Source: TA-21 sp035620895
GTDB lineage: Archaea > Thermoproteota > Nitrososphaeria > Nitrososphaerales > Nitrososphaeraceae
Direction of reading: 5' to 3'
Length of the DNA stretch: 64,000 nt
Assembly: GCA_035620895.1 (NCBI GenBank)
Contig: DASPFY010000009.1
Coordinates: 62,001-126,000, forward strand
Below are positions 45,633 to 54,725 of the stretch, in pieces. The position numbers and the translations under genes were made by a program. The notes under the pieces were generated by a model. The model was not told where the DNA came from. It worked only from the letters and a program-made list of their open reading frames with translations, and ran no database searches. Position 1 is the stretch's first letter, and every line of letters starts with the position of its first letter.

Positions 45633-45711
45633 AAATATCTAAAAAATTATTCTCATAGATGTAATTTTGCAGAAGTAGAATCGAATAACTAATTTTGATT
45701 GAAGTTGTAAA

Positions 45712-45936
45712 TTATGACGTAAATTGATAGATGGGAGGTGAAATTTTTTCTTCCATAGAACTCAAAATCTGGTCTATACAGTCATGAGTAATAATCGATG
45801 GGATTGATACCCTAAGCTCTGATGGCACCAAGTAATTAATGTGATTCAATAGCTGATATCTTTTTCCAATATCTTTTTCTTCTCGACACATATTTATCAG
45901 GTTAATAAATTGTTTACTATTTTTTAACATCACCAT
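45712..45936 (-). CDS. Small hypothetical helical protein
   Basis: A 74-residue protein from ATG 45936. It has balanced charged residues (FINLINMCREEKDIGKRYQL) and a second half LVPSELRVSIPSIITHDCID that looks like a compact helical domain. Two isolated cysteines give no metal motif. I do not recognise the family, and nothing nearby hints at its function. Confidence 0.5.
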   Translation of the reverse strand: MVMLKNSKQFINLINMCREEKDIGKRYQLLNHINYLVPSELRVSIPSIITHDCIDQILSSMEEKISPPIYQFTS

Positions 45937-46199
45937 ATTATGAACTTGCAGATTTAAGAGCTTTCGCTATCAATATTTTCTAGTATTGTTCTATATCAAA
46001 AACATCGGAAATTTTTAGCTAAATTTTAACAGAAAAAATTTCATTTTTATTTTTTAATTAAGGCCGACTGATTGTTACATACTTTCTGATTTTTGAACTA
46101 TTTAGTTTTCTGAAATAAAATGTGGAAGTTTTCTGCAGCCTCTCAAATTCTAGATTTTCCACATTATAGCATTTTCCAAAGCATACCACAACGAAGTTA

Positions 46200-46664
46200 T
46201 TATCTTACTACCATTACAGGACATGATGAATGATTCACTACACCCTCTGCTACACTTCCAAGTAACAATTTTTTAAATCCGGTTCTTCCCCTAGTTCCCA
46301 ATATTATTAAATCTATATTTTCTTTATCTGCAAATCCTACTATTTCACCGACAATCGATGATACCGAAACAATGATTCTATCCGTTACAGAAATCTTGGT
46401 GTTCGCAAGTTTGCTTTTTATTTCGTCAAACCATTTTTGCACGTCTTTCTTTTGCGTTTCTAATACATCCTTAATGGCTCTTGGAGTAGTGACTCCTAAT
46501 AGATTTGAATAAGCAAATCCTAATTCTGAATACAGTACATATAGTATTAATAATTCAGCGTCATATTTTTTGGCGAGACTAATTGCATACTCAGCAGCTT
46601 TCTTAGAATTTTCAGAACCATCTATTGTAACTAATATTTTTTTTATACTTAAAGACAAATACAA
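46200..46664 (-). CDS. Universal stress protein UspA-type (second copy)
   Basis: A 154-residue Usp domain, intact ATP-binding loop GTRGRTGFKKLLLGS and terminal strand CPVMVVR. The N-terminal KKILVTIDGSENSKKAAEYA is canonical. It is about as diverged from the 4287-4748 copy as typical paralogues are. It should be a cytoplasmic ATP-binding dimer, probably in stress response. ATG at 46664. Confidence 0.92.
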   Translation of the reverse strand: MYLSLSIKKILVTIDGSENSKKAAEYAISLAKKYDAELLILYVLYSELGFAYSNLLGVTTPRAIKDVLETQKKDVQKWFDEIKSKLANTKISVTDRIIVSVSSIVGEIVGFADKENIDLIILGTRGRTGFKKLLLGSVAEGVVNHSSCPVMVVR

Positions 46665-47049
46665 AACTCCTTTCCTTGATACTCCCTTAAGGAAAAAAAT
46701 TGCATAATAATAATAAATAATAACAGTACCAATATGAAGATTGTGTTAATATGCTAAACGAACTTCTCTAATACTAGATTCGATCCACTAAAAATATCGT
46801 CCAATATTCCTTGTAATATTTAATCATAATACGAAAAGATAGTTACCAAGACAATGCTGCAATGACCATCATACATTTTTAATTTGAAAATTCAAATGAC
46901 AATTTTCATAGCACTCTGCAGCTAATCTAATAAAATTTGCAATTGTAATTAAAAAGAAGAGGACCATTAAAGGTTCGTTTAGTATCTTAAATTAGAGATA
47001 TTGAGATTGACTCGATCAGACATAAATGTAATGATGCCATTTATTTTTT
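46665..47049. other. Intergenic region
   Basis: About 385 bases of AT-rich sequence upstream of uspA copy 2 and of the broken zinc-protein frame. Promoter-like A/T tracts occur, but I see no gene or structured RNA. Confidence 0.5.
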
Positions 47050-47181
47050 ATGGAATGCGATTTTTGTAGAAAAGGGTGTCAATAGTATAAATCGTTCTAG
47101 TCTCCTTCTGGGACAGATCCCTGTGAATACCATATTTGTACAGATTGTCTGAAAAGCTGGCTTAATGAGATAAAACAGTAA
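47050..47181 (+). pseudogene. Zinc-ribbon frame interrupted by two TAG codons
   Basis: From ATG 47050 the frame reads MECDFCRKGCQ, TAG, YKSF, TAG, then SPSGTDPCEYHICTDCLKSW and ends at TAA 47181. Both halves carry cysteine pairs (CDFC, then CEYHICTDC), as one would expect of a single small zinc protein. No frame change is needed to join them; only the two amber codons (47083 and 47098) interrupt the frame. A dead gene is the simplest reading. Confidence 0.55.
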
Positions 47182-47247
47182 AATCGCAAATTGTGATTTG
47201 ACTGGACCTAAATAAGACTAATCTTAATCAAACTGGAGAAAAATAGT

Positions 47248-47631
47248 CTAGTCATGAGGATAATTCAATATCCGATTACGGCCAACAATTCTGAACTTGT
47301 ACTGCTCGCCATATAAGTTGGAATAGAAATGAGAGTAACTCTTTGCAGCAGCAAATGTTGTGAAATTAGTTCTTAACCCATCTACGGCTGTTTTATTACC
47401 ATAAACGTCTTCGATTTCTATAACATAAAATTTTGGTAGTTTCTTAAGTTGCTTCATTGTCATGTATATTATTATTAGGAAAAATGCTACCACAGTAAGA
47501 ACCAAGAGTAAATGTTCAAAACTTTTTACAAATTCTAAAACATTATTTATAACATTTTGCTCGATCCATTTCGATGAAAATGATAATAATCTAATAATGA
47601 TTACCCCAACATAATCTATCACTACATCCAC
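47248..47631 (-). CDS. Membrane-anchored protein
   Basis: A 127-residue protein with one long transmembrane helix at about 40-60 (HLLLVLTVVAFFLIIIYM) and a weaker hydrophobic stretch before it. The C-terminal 65 residues are soluble (KFYVIEIEDVYGNKTAVDGL, then YSHFYSNLYGEQYKFRIVGR), mixed beta, and follow the KQLKKLPK boundary on the inside. GTG start at 47631, with a ggagg-like sequence overlapping the start. The family is unknown. Confidence 0.6.
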   Translation of the reverse strand: MDVVIDYVGVIIIRLLSFSSKWIEQNVINNVLEFVKSFEHLLLVLTVVAFFLIIIYMTMKQLKKLPKFYVIEIEDVYGNKTAVDGLRTNFTTFAAAKSYSHFYSNLYGEQYKFRIVGRNRILNYPHD

Positions 47632-47895
47632 CTCCGAGCAGCATCCGTAGTCATAGGATAGTATTTCTCTAACATCCTTAAAAGAATATCTGTAAGTTTC
47701 GAAATGAGAATTTCAGGATTTATTGGTTTGGATCAATTCCTAGGTTTCCTTGCGTTCATAACTGTAATAAGTTCTATTTAGAGTATCAATTTTACAAAAA
47801 TTCAAACCTATAAAGCTGTCATATCTATAATTTTTTGCCATCTAAAAGAAAAAAATTGAGTAGAATTTTGAATTTAACTCAAAATTGGATCTATG

Positions 47896-48327
47896 CTATT
47901 CAGTGCTCTTTAACAGGTCTATGGCCTCTACTAATTTGGCATCAGTAGCATTAATATGCATATCTAGCTTAGTTTGATTGACCTTATCCTGTATTAAATC
48001 GCGCAATTCTTCTCGCATCATATGTTCAAGGTCCTCCATGAAACTAGGAGAGCCTTTTTCTTCAAGTTCATGTTCTACATGTTCGAAATTGTCTAGATTA
48101 GCAGTATTTGCTAATTCTTCTGCACCTATGTATTTGCTATTCTTAAATTCAATCGATGTTTGATTCAGCAGATCCCTGGCATTTTGTAAGTAGTCGACAA
48201 ATTTGTTTAATTTATCCTTGCTTTGAGCTGCTTCATTTTCTTGTCCAAAGCCACGCTTTAGTTCAGGATATGATGCTGGCAACAAAATAGCACCAATTAG
48301 TATGGTCCATCTCAGATTGGAATTCAT
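47896..48327 (-). CDS. Exported helical protein, paralogue of 7555-7974
   Basis: A 143-residue protein with a signal segment (residues about 6-27, ending SYPELKRGFGQ) and an acidic helical domain. LLNQTSIEFKNSKYIGAEEL, NLDNFEHVEHELEEK and LEHMMREELRDLIQDK align with LLNHTIIEYQNKNSSGASAL, YLENYEFIEAPL and REQLRDLV of the 7555-7974 protein. FTR1-domain-like iron binding is possible. No iron gene is adjacent to this copy. Confidence 0.65.
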   Translation of the reverse strand: MNSNLRWTILIGAILLPASYPELKRGFGQENEAAQSKDKLNKFVDYLQNARDLLNQTSIEFKNSKYIGAEELANTANLDNFEHVEHELEEKGSPSFMEDLEHMMREELRDLIQDKVNQTKLDMHINATDAKLVEAIDLLKSTE

Positions 48328-48500
48328 TTTTTTATTGTTAGGTTCCCCTAACTAAAATTTGGCTACAATTTAAACAATCTTGAAAGTCCTCCAAGGGAAG
48401 ATAAAGAGATTATTTAATTGAAATATGAAATTTGGTTTTAGATTAATTCTAATGCTTTTTATTTGTCCAACCCAAAAAAGAAATCTAACCAAAATTGAAT

Positions 48501-49010
48501 ATGCCTAATTCGATCAGCTTGGTCGCAAGAACAGCTTTTTCAAATCCACTGCATCTAATTATTGGATCAATTACCGGTATAGTTTTTTGGGTTGTAACAA
48601 ACAAATTTGACAGTATTTTGTTTTTTTCACCTTTTTTGGCATTCTATGTTCCAAGTGACATGCTTGGAATATTTTTTTTGTCTTGCATAAATTCTACTCT
48701 AGTGGGAATTTTGATAATCTTTAATCTTCATATCCTAAGGAATTTAAAGTTAAGAATAAGTAAATCAGCGGTGGCAGGTACTACATTCAGTGTTATTTCC
48801 AGTGCATGTGCAAGTTGTTCCACTTTCGGATTTATACTTGCTTCAACCTTTGGTGGATTGGCTGTTGTAGTTTCCAATTTTCTGTCAGGCAATCAGACGA
48901 TAATAAGAGAAATTTCCACACTTATTTTGTTAATTGCAGTTTGTACATGTTATATTAAGATTAGAGAAAGCTGTAAATCCCCTTATCGATATCAAGTACA
49001 AGACAAGTAA
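48501..49010 (+). CDS. Integral membrane protein with Cys-rich helix
   Basis: A protein of about 169 residues with four to five transmembrane helices. In the third helix region the sequence SSACASCSTFGFILASTFGG forms a conserved-looking Cys/Gly/Ser patch; a further TCYIKIRESC lies at the C-terminus. Basic loops (NLKLRISKSA) face the cytoplasm. A metal or redox role is possible but not shown. ATG 48501 is preferred over 48495. Confidence 0.65.
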   Translation: MPNSISLVARTAFSNPLHLIIGSITGIVFWVVTNKFDSILFFSPFLAFYVPSDMLGIFFLSCINSTLVGILIIFNLHILRNLKLRISKSAVAGTTFSVISSACASCSTFGFILASTFGGLAVVVSNFLSGNQTIIREISTLILLIAVCTCYIKIRESCKSPYRYQVQDK

Positions 49011-49227
49011 AGCAAGTCATCATTATGATCATTTGCGATAATCATTGTTTATATTTAGGGTATCATATAATTTAACATACTGAATACAATTGGCCAATAT
49101 GTGATTATGAAAATTAAACATTCCCTTGAGCAAAATTTGTGAAAAGAAAAAAAGGAGTTGGTAGTTACAGTAAGTGTTGTTTCTGTATGTGTTTCGTTGG
49201 GATCAATAGATAATAATGATATCTATT

Positions 49228-49440
49228 TTACTTGGTAAGGTTACCAATCATACCACCGGCATTCTCAGTCATGTTACTTAGCTTCTCAGTCATGTTACCG
49301 ACCATACCGCCCAGCTTCTCAGACGCGTTACCGCCCATCTCAGTCATGTTTTGAGCAAACACAACAGTACCAATTACTGGTACTAGTAACATTCCCAAAG
49401 CTGAGGCGATTGCTATTGACAAAATAAAACCTGTAGCCAT
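49228..49440 (-). CDS. Small exported sequon-rich repeat protein
   Basis: A 70-residue exported protein: signal peptide to about residue 29 (ALGMLLVPVIGTVVFAQ), then about 40 residues built from a repeated module of the type G-N-M-T-E-x-L (NMTEMGGN, GNMTEKLSNMTENA, GNLTK). Five N-x-S/T sequons in 40 residues predict dense N-glycosylation. It resembles the 41622-41906 protein in architecture. The role may be in the cell envelope. Confidence 0.65.
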   Translation of the reverse strand: MATGFILSIAIASALGMLLVPVIGTVVFAQNMTEMGGNASEKLGGMVGNMTEKLSNMTENAGGMIGNLTK

Positions 49441-49767
49441 TTTGATATGAATCGATACTACTTTATTTAAATATTTCTTGAAAATTTGTGAGTAAAAAAC
49501 AACATAATTTGATGATATGATGGTTAAATTCTGATGAATTACATCATTTTAGTCAAAATATAAAAATATTAGCAAAAACTGAAACATGCCGAGCTATAGT
49601 AAAAATTAAGATATTACCACATTATAGCAATAATCTTATTGATATTTTTACTGCAAGCTATAACTGATAGGAATTATCCTTACTGTTAGCCTATATTATT
49701 CAAATTTTTTGATCCTAAATTTTAGATAAACCTTATTGATTTATAAATTTGAATAATAGATAAGCAT
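49441..49767. other. Intergenic region between divergent genes
   Basis: About 325 bases, strongly AT-rich, between the divergent sequon-rich gene and the DoxX gene. It probably holds two promoters; no gene or RNA is visible. Confidence 0.5.
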
Positions 49768-49776
49768 TTGGAAAAA

Positions 49777-50214
49777 ATGAACTCGATTTTTAGCTACGGA
49801 TTGCTGCCTATTAGAATCATGGCAGGCGTGTTATTTATCGCCCATGGTATACCAAAATTCTACGATGTATCTGGTGGATACAGCTTCTTCCAGTCTATTA
49901 ATTTACCACCGGAATTGTTCATGCCGATTGCACTACTAGAGGTGATAGGTGGTTCAGCTATTTTGTTTGGTATACTGACTAGAATTGCTTCTGCGTTATT
50001 TATTATTGAAATGATTGGCGCAATACTGACTGTCAAATTATCTGATGGATTTGTTGGTGGATATGAGTTTGAACTACTTCTGATATCAATATGCAGTACT
50101 CTAGTTATTCTGGGTCCTGGAAGAATATCCATTGAAAATTATGTCCTGCAAAGAGAAGTTTTCCCTAATGGGAAACAGCTATTTCAGGAAACTTCTAACA
50201 CAGAAATGAAATAA
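49777..50214 (+). CDS. DoxX-family membrane protein
   Basis: A protein of about 145 residues with four transmembrane helices of the DoxX family: PIRIMAGVLFIAHGIPKF opens helix 1, ELFMPIALLEVIGGSAILFG forms helix 2 and TRIASALFIIEMIGAILTV helix 3. DoxX subunits belong to quinol oxidase-related or thiosulfate-oxidising membrane complexes, and lone homologues may be involved in redox or detoxification. ATG 49777 is preferred over TTG 49768. Confidence 0.88.
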   Translation: MNSIFSYGLLPIRIMAGVLFIAHGIPKFYDVSGGYSFFQSINLPPELFMPIALLEVIGGSAILFGILTRIASALFIIEMIGAILTVKLSDGFVGGYEFELLLISICSTLVILGPGRISIENYVLQREVFPNGKQLFQETSNTEMK

Positions 50215-50355
50215 TGTTTGTATGATTTCGATACGGTACATTATTCCATTTTTTATGGCCAATTAATACAAGAAAAAATTTTTAATGTTCAGAAAAGCAG
50301 TTCGAAACAACTTCAACTAGCACTATTTGGAGTAACTAAAAATCCCGAGTCATGA

Positions 50356-51159
50356 TCATGATGAGGATAAGCCCCATCTTTCGCGTACCTTTTCTTCGAC
50401 TTTTGAAAAAACAAATCTATCAAATATTAAACCTACCGCGAATATAACAATCATAGTTGCAATTATCTGACTCATGTTGGAGAACTCTCTTCCAATTGAG
50501 AGGATATACCCTAAGCCTACTCCAGTGGTGATCAGCATTTCTGCACCAATTAATGCATGCCATGCAAAAGACCATGCTTGTCTTAGACCCATTATTAAGG
50601 AGGGTGCAGAGGCAGGAATCATGACATGTCTGAATAACAGGAATCCGCCAGCTCCCATATTACGTGCTGCATGTAGATATATTGGAGGTATGTTTCTAAT
50701 TGCGCCATAAGTAGAATTCATAACTGAGAATACGGAATTCATCACAATGACGAAGAGTATTCCAAAGTCATTGAATCCGATCAGAAGAATTGCAAATGGT
50801 ACCCATGCTATACTTGGAAAAGATTGAAGTCCCAAAGCAAATGAACTCATGGTTTTTCCAAATTGTTTGAATCTAACCATGACGAGTCCAACACATCCAC
50901 CAATCACTACGGAGATTACAAATCCAATGAATAATCGCCAGAGTGAAATTGCAATAGACTCTGGCAAAATATTTTCAGATACCAAGTCAACAAAGGCCTG
51001 AGCAACCATTGCTGGAGAAGGAAGGGAAACAGGTGGCCAAATTTCTAGCCAAAATACAATTTGCCAGATTATTACAAAAACTACTAGAAATGTAAGTATA
51101 CTAAAAACGTCCTTAATGTCAAAATTGATCTCTTTTCTTGAATTTGGGGGAGTGTCCAT
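50356..51159 (-). CDS. ABC transporter permease (nitrate/taurine type), orphan
   Basis: A 267-residue permease with six transmembrane helices of the BPD_transp_1/SsuC type. N-terminal helix with FVIIWQIVFWLEIWPPVSLP, the core LWRLFIGFVISVVIGGCVG, the EAA-like loop HAARNMGAGGFLLFRHVMIP and C-terminal WSFAWHALIGAEMLITTGVG are all typical. The ATPase and substrate-binding subunits are not adjacent, so this is an orphan or uses subunits encoded elsewhere. Substrate could be nitrate, taurine, sulfonate or a similar small compound. ATG at 51159. Confidence 0.88.
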   Translation of the reverse strand: MDTPPNSRKEINFDIKDVFSILTFLVVFVIIWQIVFWLEIWPPVSLPSPAMVAQAFVDLVSENILPESIAISLWRLFIGFVISVVIGGCVGLVMVRFKQFGKTMSSFALGLQSFPSIAWVPFAILLIGFNDFGILFVIVMNSVFSVMNSTYGAIRNIPPIYLHAARNMGAGGFLLFRHVMIPASAPSLIMGLRQAWSFAWHALIGAEMLITTGVGLGYILSIGREFSNMSQIIATMIVIFAVGLIFDRFVFSKVEEKVRERWGLSSS

Positions 51160-51369
51160 TTTAGAAAACCTTTTGATTGATTGCTCCTCTCAGATAAACT
51201 CTATTCATTATAAAATTCAAGTGAATGAATCACCATACCACACAGATTTTAATAGTTCTGGTCATTATGGAAATATAAATGGTTTCAATTCTGAAGCTTT
51301 CATTAGTTTTGATCCTAATATCGAGTAATCTTCTACTCAATAATAACGAAATGTATAGTTCATTGATAC

Positions 51370-52173
51370 CTAACTAGGAATCTCCGTTTGAATTTGTCTT
51401 ATTGCACCTTCAAATACAGAGTAAGGTTGGGCACCTTCAATTTTTAAAGCAGGTTTTCCTTCAGCGATTAGGATGAATGTGGGAGTGCTTGTTAAACCTA
51501 TACTTCGTGCCAAATTATCATTTGTAGCCACTAAATTTTCATATTTTCTGGAATCAAGACATGTTGAAAATTTATTTATGTCAGTAACCCCTGCGTAAAC
51601 TGCAAATTGGGTTAAACTATTTTTTGATACCCATTCAGTGTTCTCTCCTTTTGAATTTCTATATACTTCATCATGATATGGCCAGTACTTCCCCTGTTCT
51701 GCGGCACAATAAGATCCAATGGCTGCAAGGGTTGATAACTTATCTGAAGGTCTGTCATTTATAACAAAATCTTTAAACAAAAAGTTAATCATGCCTGTAT
51801 TAACATAATTATTAACAATTAGCTCTTTGGTATCCCTATGAAACCTTGCACAGTATTGACATTGATAATCACCAAATTCCACTAAAGTTATATTAGATTT
51901 AGTGGTCCCCAGCGCTGATGCGTTCTGTGCTATTGGTTGCAGAAGTGTGCTAATAAGCTGTTCAGGATCTTGTTGATTTTGTGGGGTATTGTTTTGTCCC
52001 ATAGTCAAAAATGCCGTAACCGAACCTCCAACTAATACCACACCAAATATTATCGCCCACATTAGGGATTTCTTCTTGAATTTCTTGGAATTCGATTTCT
52101 TGACCTTTCGTTTCAATATTGTATTCTTCGTTTCAGTAGCATAAAAACCATGGTCAAGAAAATGTATATACAT
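51370..52173 (-). CDS. Membrane-anchored DsbA-like thiol oxidoreductase
   Basis: A 267-residue protein with a basic N-terminal stretch (about residues 18-36), one transmembrane helix (about 37-58) and an extracellular thioredoxin-fold domain of the Thioredoxin_4/DsbA type. The active site is CQYC in GDYQCQYCARFHRDTKEL. The helical insert (SYCAAEQGKYWPYHDEVYRN), a further Cys and the cis-Pro loop STPTFILIAEGKP complete the fold. It likely forms or repairs disulfides in exported proteins. ATG at 52173. Confidence 0.9.
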   Translation of the reverse strand: MYIHFLDHGFYATETKNTILKRKVKKSNSKKFKKKSLMWAIIFGVVLVGGSVTAFLTMGQNNTPQNQQDPEQLISTLLQPIAQNASALGTTKSNITLVEFGDYQCQYCARFHRDTKELIVNNYVNTGMINFLFKDFVINDRPSDKLSTLAAIGSYCAAEQGKYWPYHDEVYRNSKGENTEWVSKNSLTQFAVYAGVTDINKFSTCLDSRKYENLVATNDNLARSIGLTSTPTFILIAEGKPALKIEGAQPYSVFEGAIRQIQTEIPS

Positions 52174-52199
52174 TTACATCAATAACAAATTGCCATTAT

Positions 52200-52634
52200 C
52201 TAATTTTGCGATGCATTTATCGTATCCCAACATTTTCTACATAATTGTCCATCAATTTTCCATTTAGGTTTTGGATTATACCTTATGAAACCAATTTTTT
52301 TTCCACATCTAACACAAAAATTTAGTTTTGTTCGATGATCTTGTTCTTTTTGAATATAGCATTTTTCACACAAGAAAATATCATTTTCCATTCCCCATTG
52401 CCACCTTGCTTTCTTTTTTTTCTCCTGGTCTACAATATCATGACAAATAAAACATTTGTCTTGTTTTTGGTTATTTTCTTCTTCTTCTTTCTGCTTAATC
52501 ATAAATTCCTTAGTTGTTTTCATATGACAATCACTACAAAGATAACCTGTAATATTCCAAGATTTTTCTGGTTTGTATTTAAATTTAAGATCCCTATTGC
52601 ACAGAGTGCATAACTGAGGTTTCCTAAATTGCAA
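52200..52634 (-). CDS. Three-zinc-ribbon protein
   Basis: A 144-residue, basic, soluble protein with three successive CxxC...CxxC ribbons: CTLCNRD...CSDC, CFICHDI...CEKC and CVRCGKK...CRKC. Each is followed by an aromatic/basic stretch such as WNITGYLC, WGMENDIFLC and WKIDGQLC, so the domains are internal repeats. Three zinc ions are expected. The strong positive charge suggests nucleic acid or ribosome binding. The function is unknown. Confidence 0.75.
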   Translation of the reverse strand: MQFRKPQLCTLCNRDLKFKYKPEKSWNITGYLCSDCHMKTTKEFMIKQKEEEENNQKQDKCFICHDIVDQEKKKKARWQWGMENDIFLCEKCYIQKEQDHRTKLNFCVRCGKKIGFIRYNPKPKWKIDGQLCRKCWDTINASQN

Positions 52635-52702
52635 ACATTATTTTTTCAAGTATCCTGTAAAAAAATGTATCTTTACTTTTATACCATACTCTAACGTCAC
52701 GG

Positions 52703-53263
52703 GTGGAACAAAATTTAATTTCAAAATCGTTGATTGTAAATTCGGACGATTGTGATTCTGGTACGAAAATGGGAGAAAATAATCAGTATTTATATCTCAA
52801 TTGTGAAAGTACTCTAGTGATTATTAAACAATGTCATGATTGTGCCCAGAAGGGTAAGAATTTTTACTGCAATAGTTGTGATAAAACAGCTGAATCGTTT
52901 GATATCTATAGCTATTACGCAAATAGGATGTCGGAAAATTCCTTAATAGGTAGAATGAAAGCTTACACGTGGCATGATGTGTTGGAGTATATAAAAAATA
53001 ATTTTTTTTATAATTTATCTGGAGAGCTTAATATAGACTGCGAAAAGGATTTTGCATATATAGAAAATAAACTATCTGAGAATGTCTCAACTAATCTTAA
53101 TAATGACAAATCAAGTAGTGAACAACCAGTAGGGTACAAAATATTTCTAAATAAAGATGATACTACGCCTCTTGTTACTACCACTAATTCAGTAGATTTT
53201 TGGGATTTGACGTTGACTAAGCTTACTAATCTCAAAGATAGTAAGGAGCAATTAGTTCTGTAA
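52703..53263 (+). CDS. Hypothetical protein with central zinc knuckle
   Basis: A 186-residue protein from GTG 52703. A zinc-like cluster, CHDCAQKGKNFYCNSCDKT (residues about 44-62), is surrounded by polar, acidic sequence. A TWHDVLEYI helix follows and the C-terminal third is Asp/Asn/Thr-rich and probably partly disordered. No known family. The gene is divergent from the three-ribbon zinc gene. Confidence 0.6.
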   Translation: MEQNLISKSLIVNSDDCDSGTKMGENNQYLYLNCESTLVIIKQCHDCAQKGKNFYCNSCDKTAESFDIYSYYANRMSENSLIGRMKAYTWHDVLEYIKNNFFYNLSGELNIDCEKDFAYIENKLSENVSTNLNNDKSSSEQPVGYKIFLNKDDTTPLVTTTNSVDFWDLTLTKLTNLKDSKEQLVL

Positions 53264-53403
53264 TTAGGATATAAACATTAATAACGAGTTTCAAATTCAG
53301 CTGTTTGCTGCAGTATAATTTAGGATGGATAAGTAATGAAATGAGGAAATGAAATGTATCAAAATCTAAAAAAATGTTTACCTAACTAATAAACATGATT
53401 TAA

Positions 53404-53808
53404 TTAAGAATTAAATGAAATGATTTCTCTCTTTCCATATTTTGTGAATAATTCATCATACCTGTTAGACTTGGCTGATAGCAAGTTACCATTATCGTCA
53501 TACATCTTTACAAAATTTGCTCGCATTGCAATATTGGCATTTGAATCAAAGAATCTAACGCTATATCCAGTCATTCCGCTCTCTCTAACTTCTTTTACAA
53601 ATTTTGCAGTCTTTAAGTTATCAAGATTCAAATGGATATGCCAAGATTTATCTTCGTTACCTATAGTCATCCATTTGTCCTTTATGCGAATTGGTAAATC
53701 TTTCTGAGTTCTAACTTCACAAATGCCACTTCCACTATTTACTGATAACATGATATCATCTAGATCGAGTATATCGGAAACCAATTCTTTGATTAGGTCA
53801 TGAGACAT
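53404..53808 (-). CDS. Conserved hypothetical protein, possible HutX/ChuX-like fold
   Basis: A 134-residue soluble mixed alpha/beta protein. The run KSWHIHLNLDNLKTAKFVKE followed by YSVRFFDSNANIAM and YDELFTKYG resembles the strand pattern of haem-binding HutX/ChuX-like proteins, but no haem-ligand histidine is clear beyond the HIH. I would not rely on the family. It is convergent to none of its neighbours and stands alone. ATG at 53808. Confidence 0.5.
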   Translation of the reverse strand: MSHDLIKELVSDILDLDDIMLSVNSGSGICEVRTQKDLPIRIKDKWMTIGNEDKSWHIHLNLDNLKTAKFVKEVRESGMTGYSVRFFDSNANIAMRANFVKMYDDNGNLLSAKSNRYDELFTKYGKREIISFNS

Positions 53809-53864
53809 TCATGAATATAATATCACTAGTTTAATAAAAATATAAGGTAGGGCTTATTTCTCTC

Positions 53865-54581
53865 TCAAGCAAAATTGTGATAGTTTTTTGAATTGGCATC
53901 TGCAATTCTTAATGGTTCAGGTATCCTTTCTCCATTTTTGGTTAAGTCTTGAACGATTTGTATGGATTTTCTTAAACTAATCTTGTGTCCAACACTAATG
54001 TAGGTTGGTTTTTTTCCCTTTTTTTTAATCCTATATCCAAGAACATTGTCATGATATTCAATAAAATGATCCTCCAATAAAGATCCACAAATAAGATTCT
54101 TCGCAATTCCAATAGTTGGTTTATCAATAGTATAACCAACATAACTAGCTAATCCACATCTCCTTGGGTGCAACACTCCATGCCCATCAATAAGTAGAAT
54201 ATCAAAATCAGATTCAGATTCATTTTTTAGTAATGCCAAAGTTTCTAGTAATGGACCAGATTCTCTTAAAAAGAATAACCCTGGCAGATATGGATATTCT
54301 ACTTTGCATTTAAGATTTGCAGTAGCTATCAATTGGAAGGTTATATTGGTTATTACAGCAGAACAGTATGCTATATTATCTTTGTAGGAGACGTCTATAC
54401 CGCAAATATTTTCAATTTTGTCAATGGTATCAAAAGTTATTATCTTTCTTGAAATTTCTTTTTGAATAGTAATGGCCCAAGAATAATCTTTTTTCACTCT
54501 GTCTAATTTAATATCATGACTCTTAATGTTGACTATTCTCGAATTGTTGATGGCACTGTGTAATTTCAACATTATTATCAT
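53865..54581 (-). CDS. nfi: Endonuclease V
   Basis: Endonuclease V cuts the second phosphodiester bond 3' of a deaminated base (inosine) in DNA or RNA. The N-terminal ICGIDVSYKDNIAYC (catalytic D63), then YPYLPGLFFLRESGPLLE (E in FLRE), LIDGHGVLHPRRCGLASYVG (D and H) and NLICGSLLEDH are all family motifs, so the active site is complete. Length 238 residues is normal. ATG at 54581. Confidence 0.93.
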   Translation of the reverse strand: MIIMLKLHSAINNSRIVNIKSHDIKLDRVKKDYSWAITIQKEISRKIITFDTIDKIENICGIDVSYKDNIAYCSAVITNITFQLIATANLKCKVEYPYLPGLFFLRESGPLLETLALLKNESESDFDILLIDGHGVLHPRRCGLASYVGYTIDKPTIGIAKNLICGSLLEDHFIEYHDNVLGYRIKKKGKKPTYISVGHKISLRKSIQIVQDLTKNGERIPEPLRIADANSKNYHNFA

Positions 54582-54687
54582 AAAATGAATTCAGATTCTC
54601 AGAAGGAACAAACGGAATTCAATAAAGATAAAGCAGTAGGGTTGATCTAAATTCATTCTATCAAGTATCTTCTAAAATTAAGCATGT

Positions 54688-54696
54688 TTTTTATAT
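54688..54696 (+). promoter_or_regulatory. TATA box of the flavin reductase gene
   Basis: The sequence ttttatatg lies about 30-38 bases before the ATG at 54726, consistent with an archaeal TATA element and a short or absent leader. Confidence 0.4.
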
Positions 54697-54725
54697 GATT
54701 GTTTGAATTACCCTTCTGATATATA

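Noticed and set aside
47083..47100. Pyrrolysine or other recoding at the two TAG codons
   Set aside because: No recoding machinery is visible in the window, and a neighbouring broken gene uses TAG-TGA, so ordinary decay is simpler.
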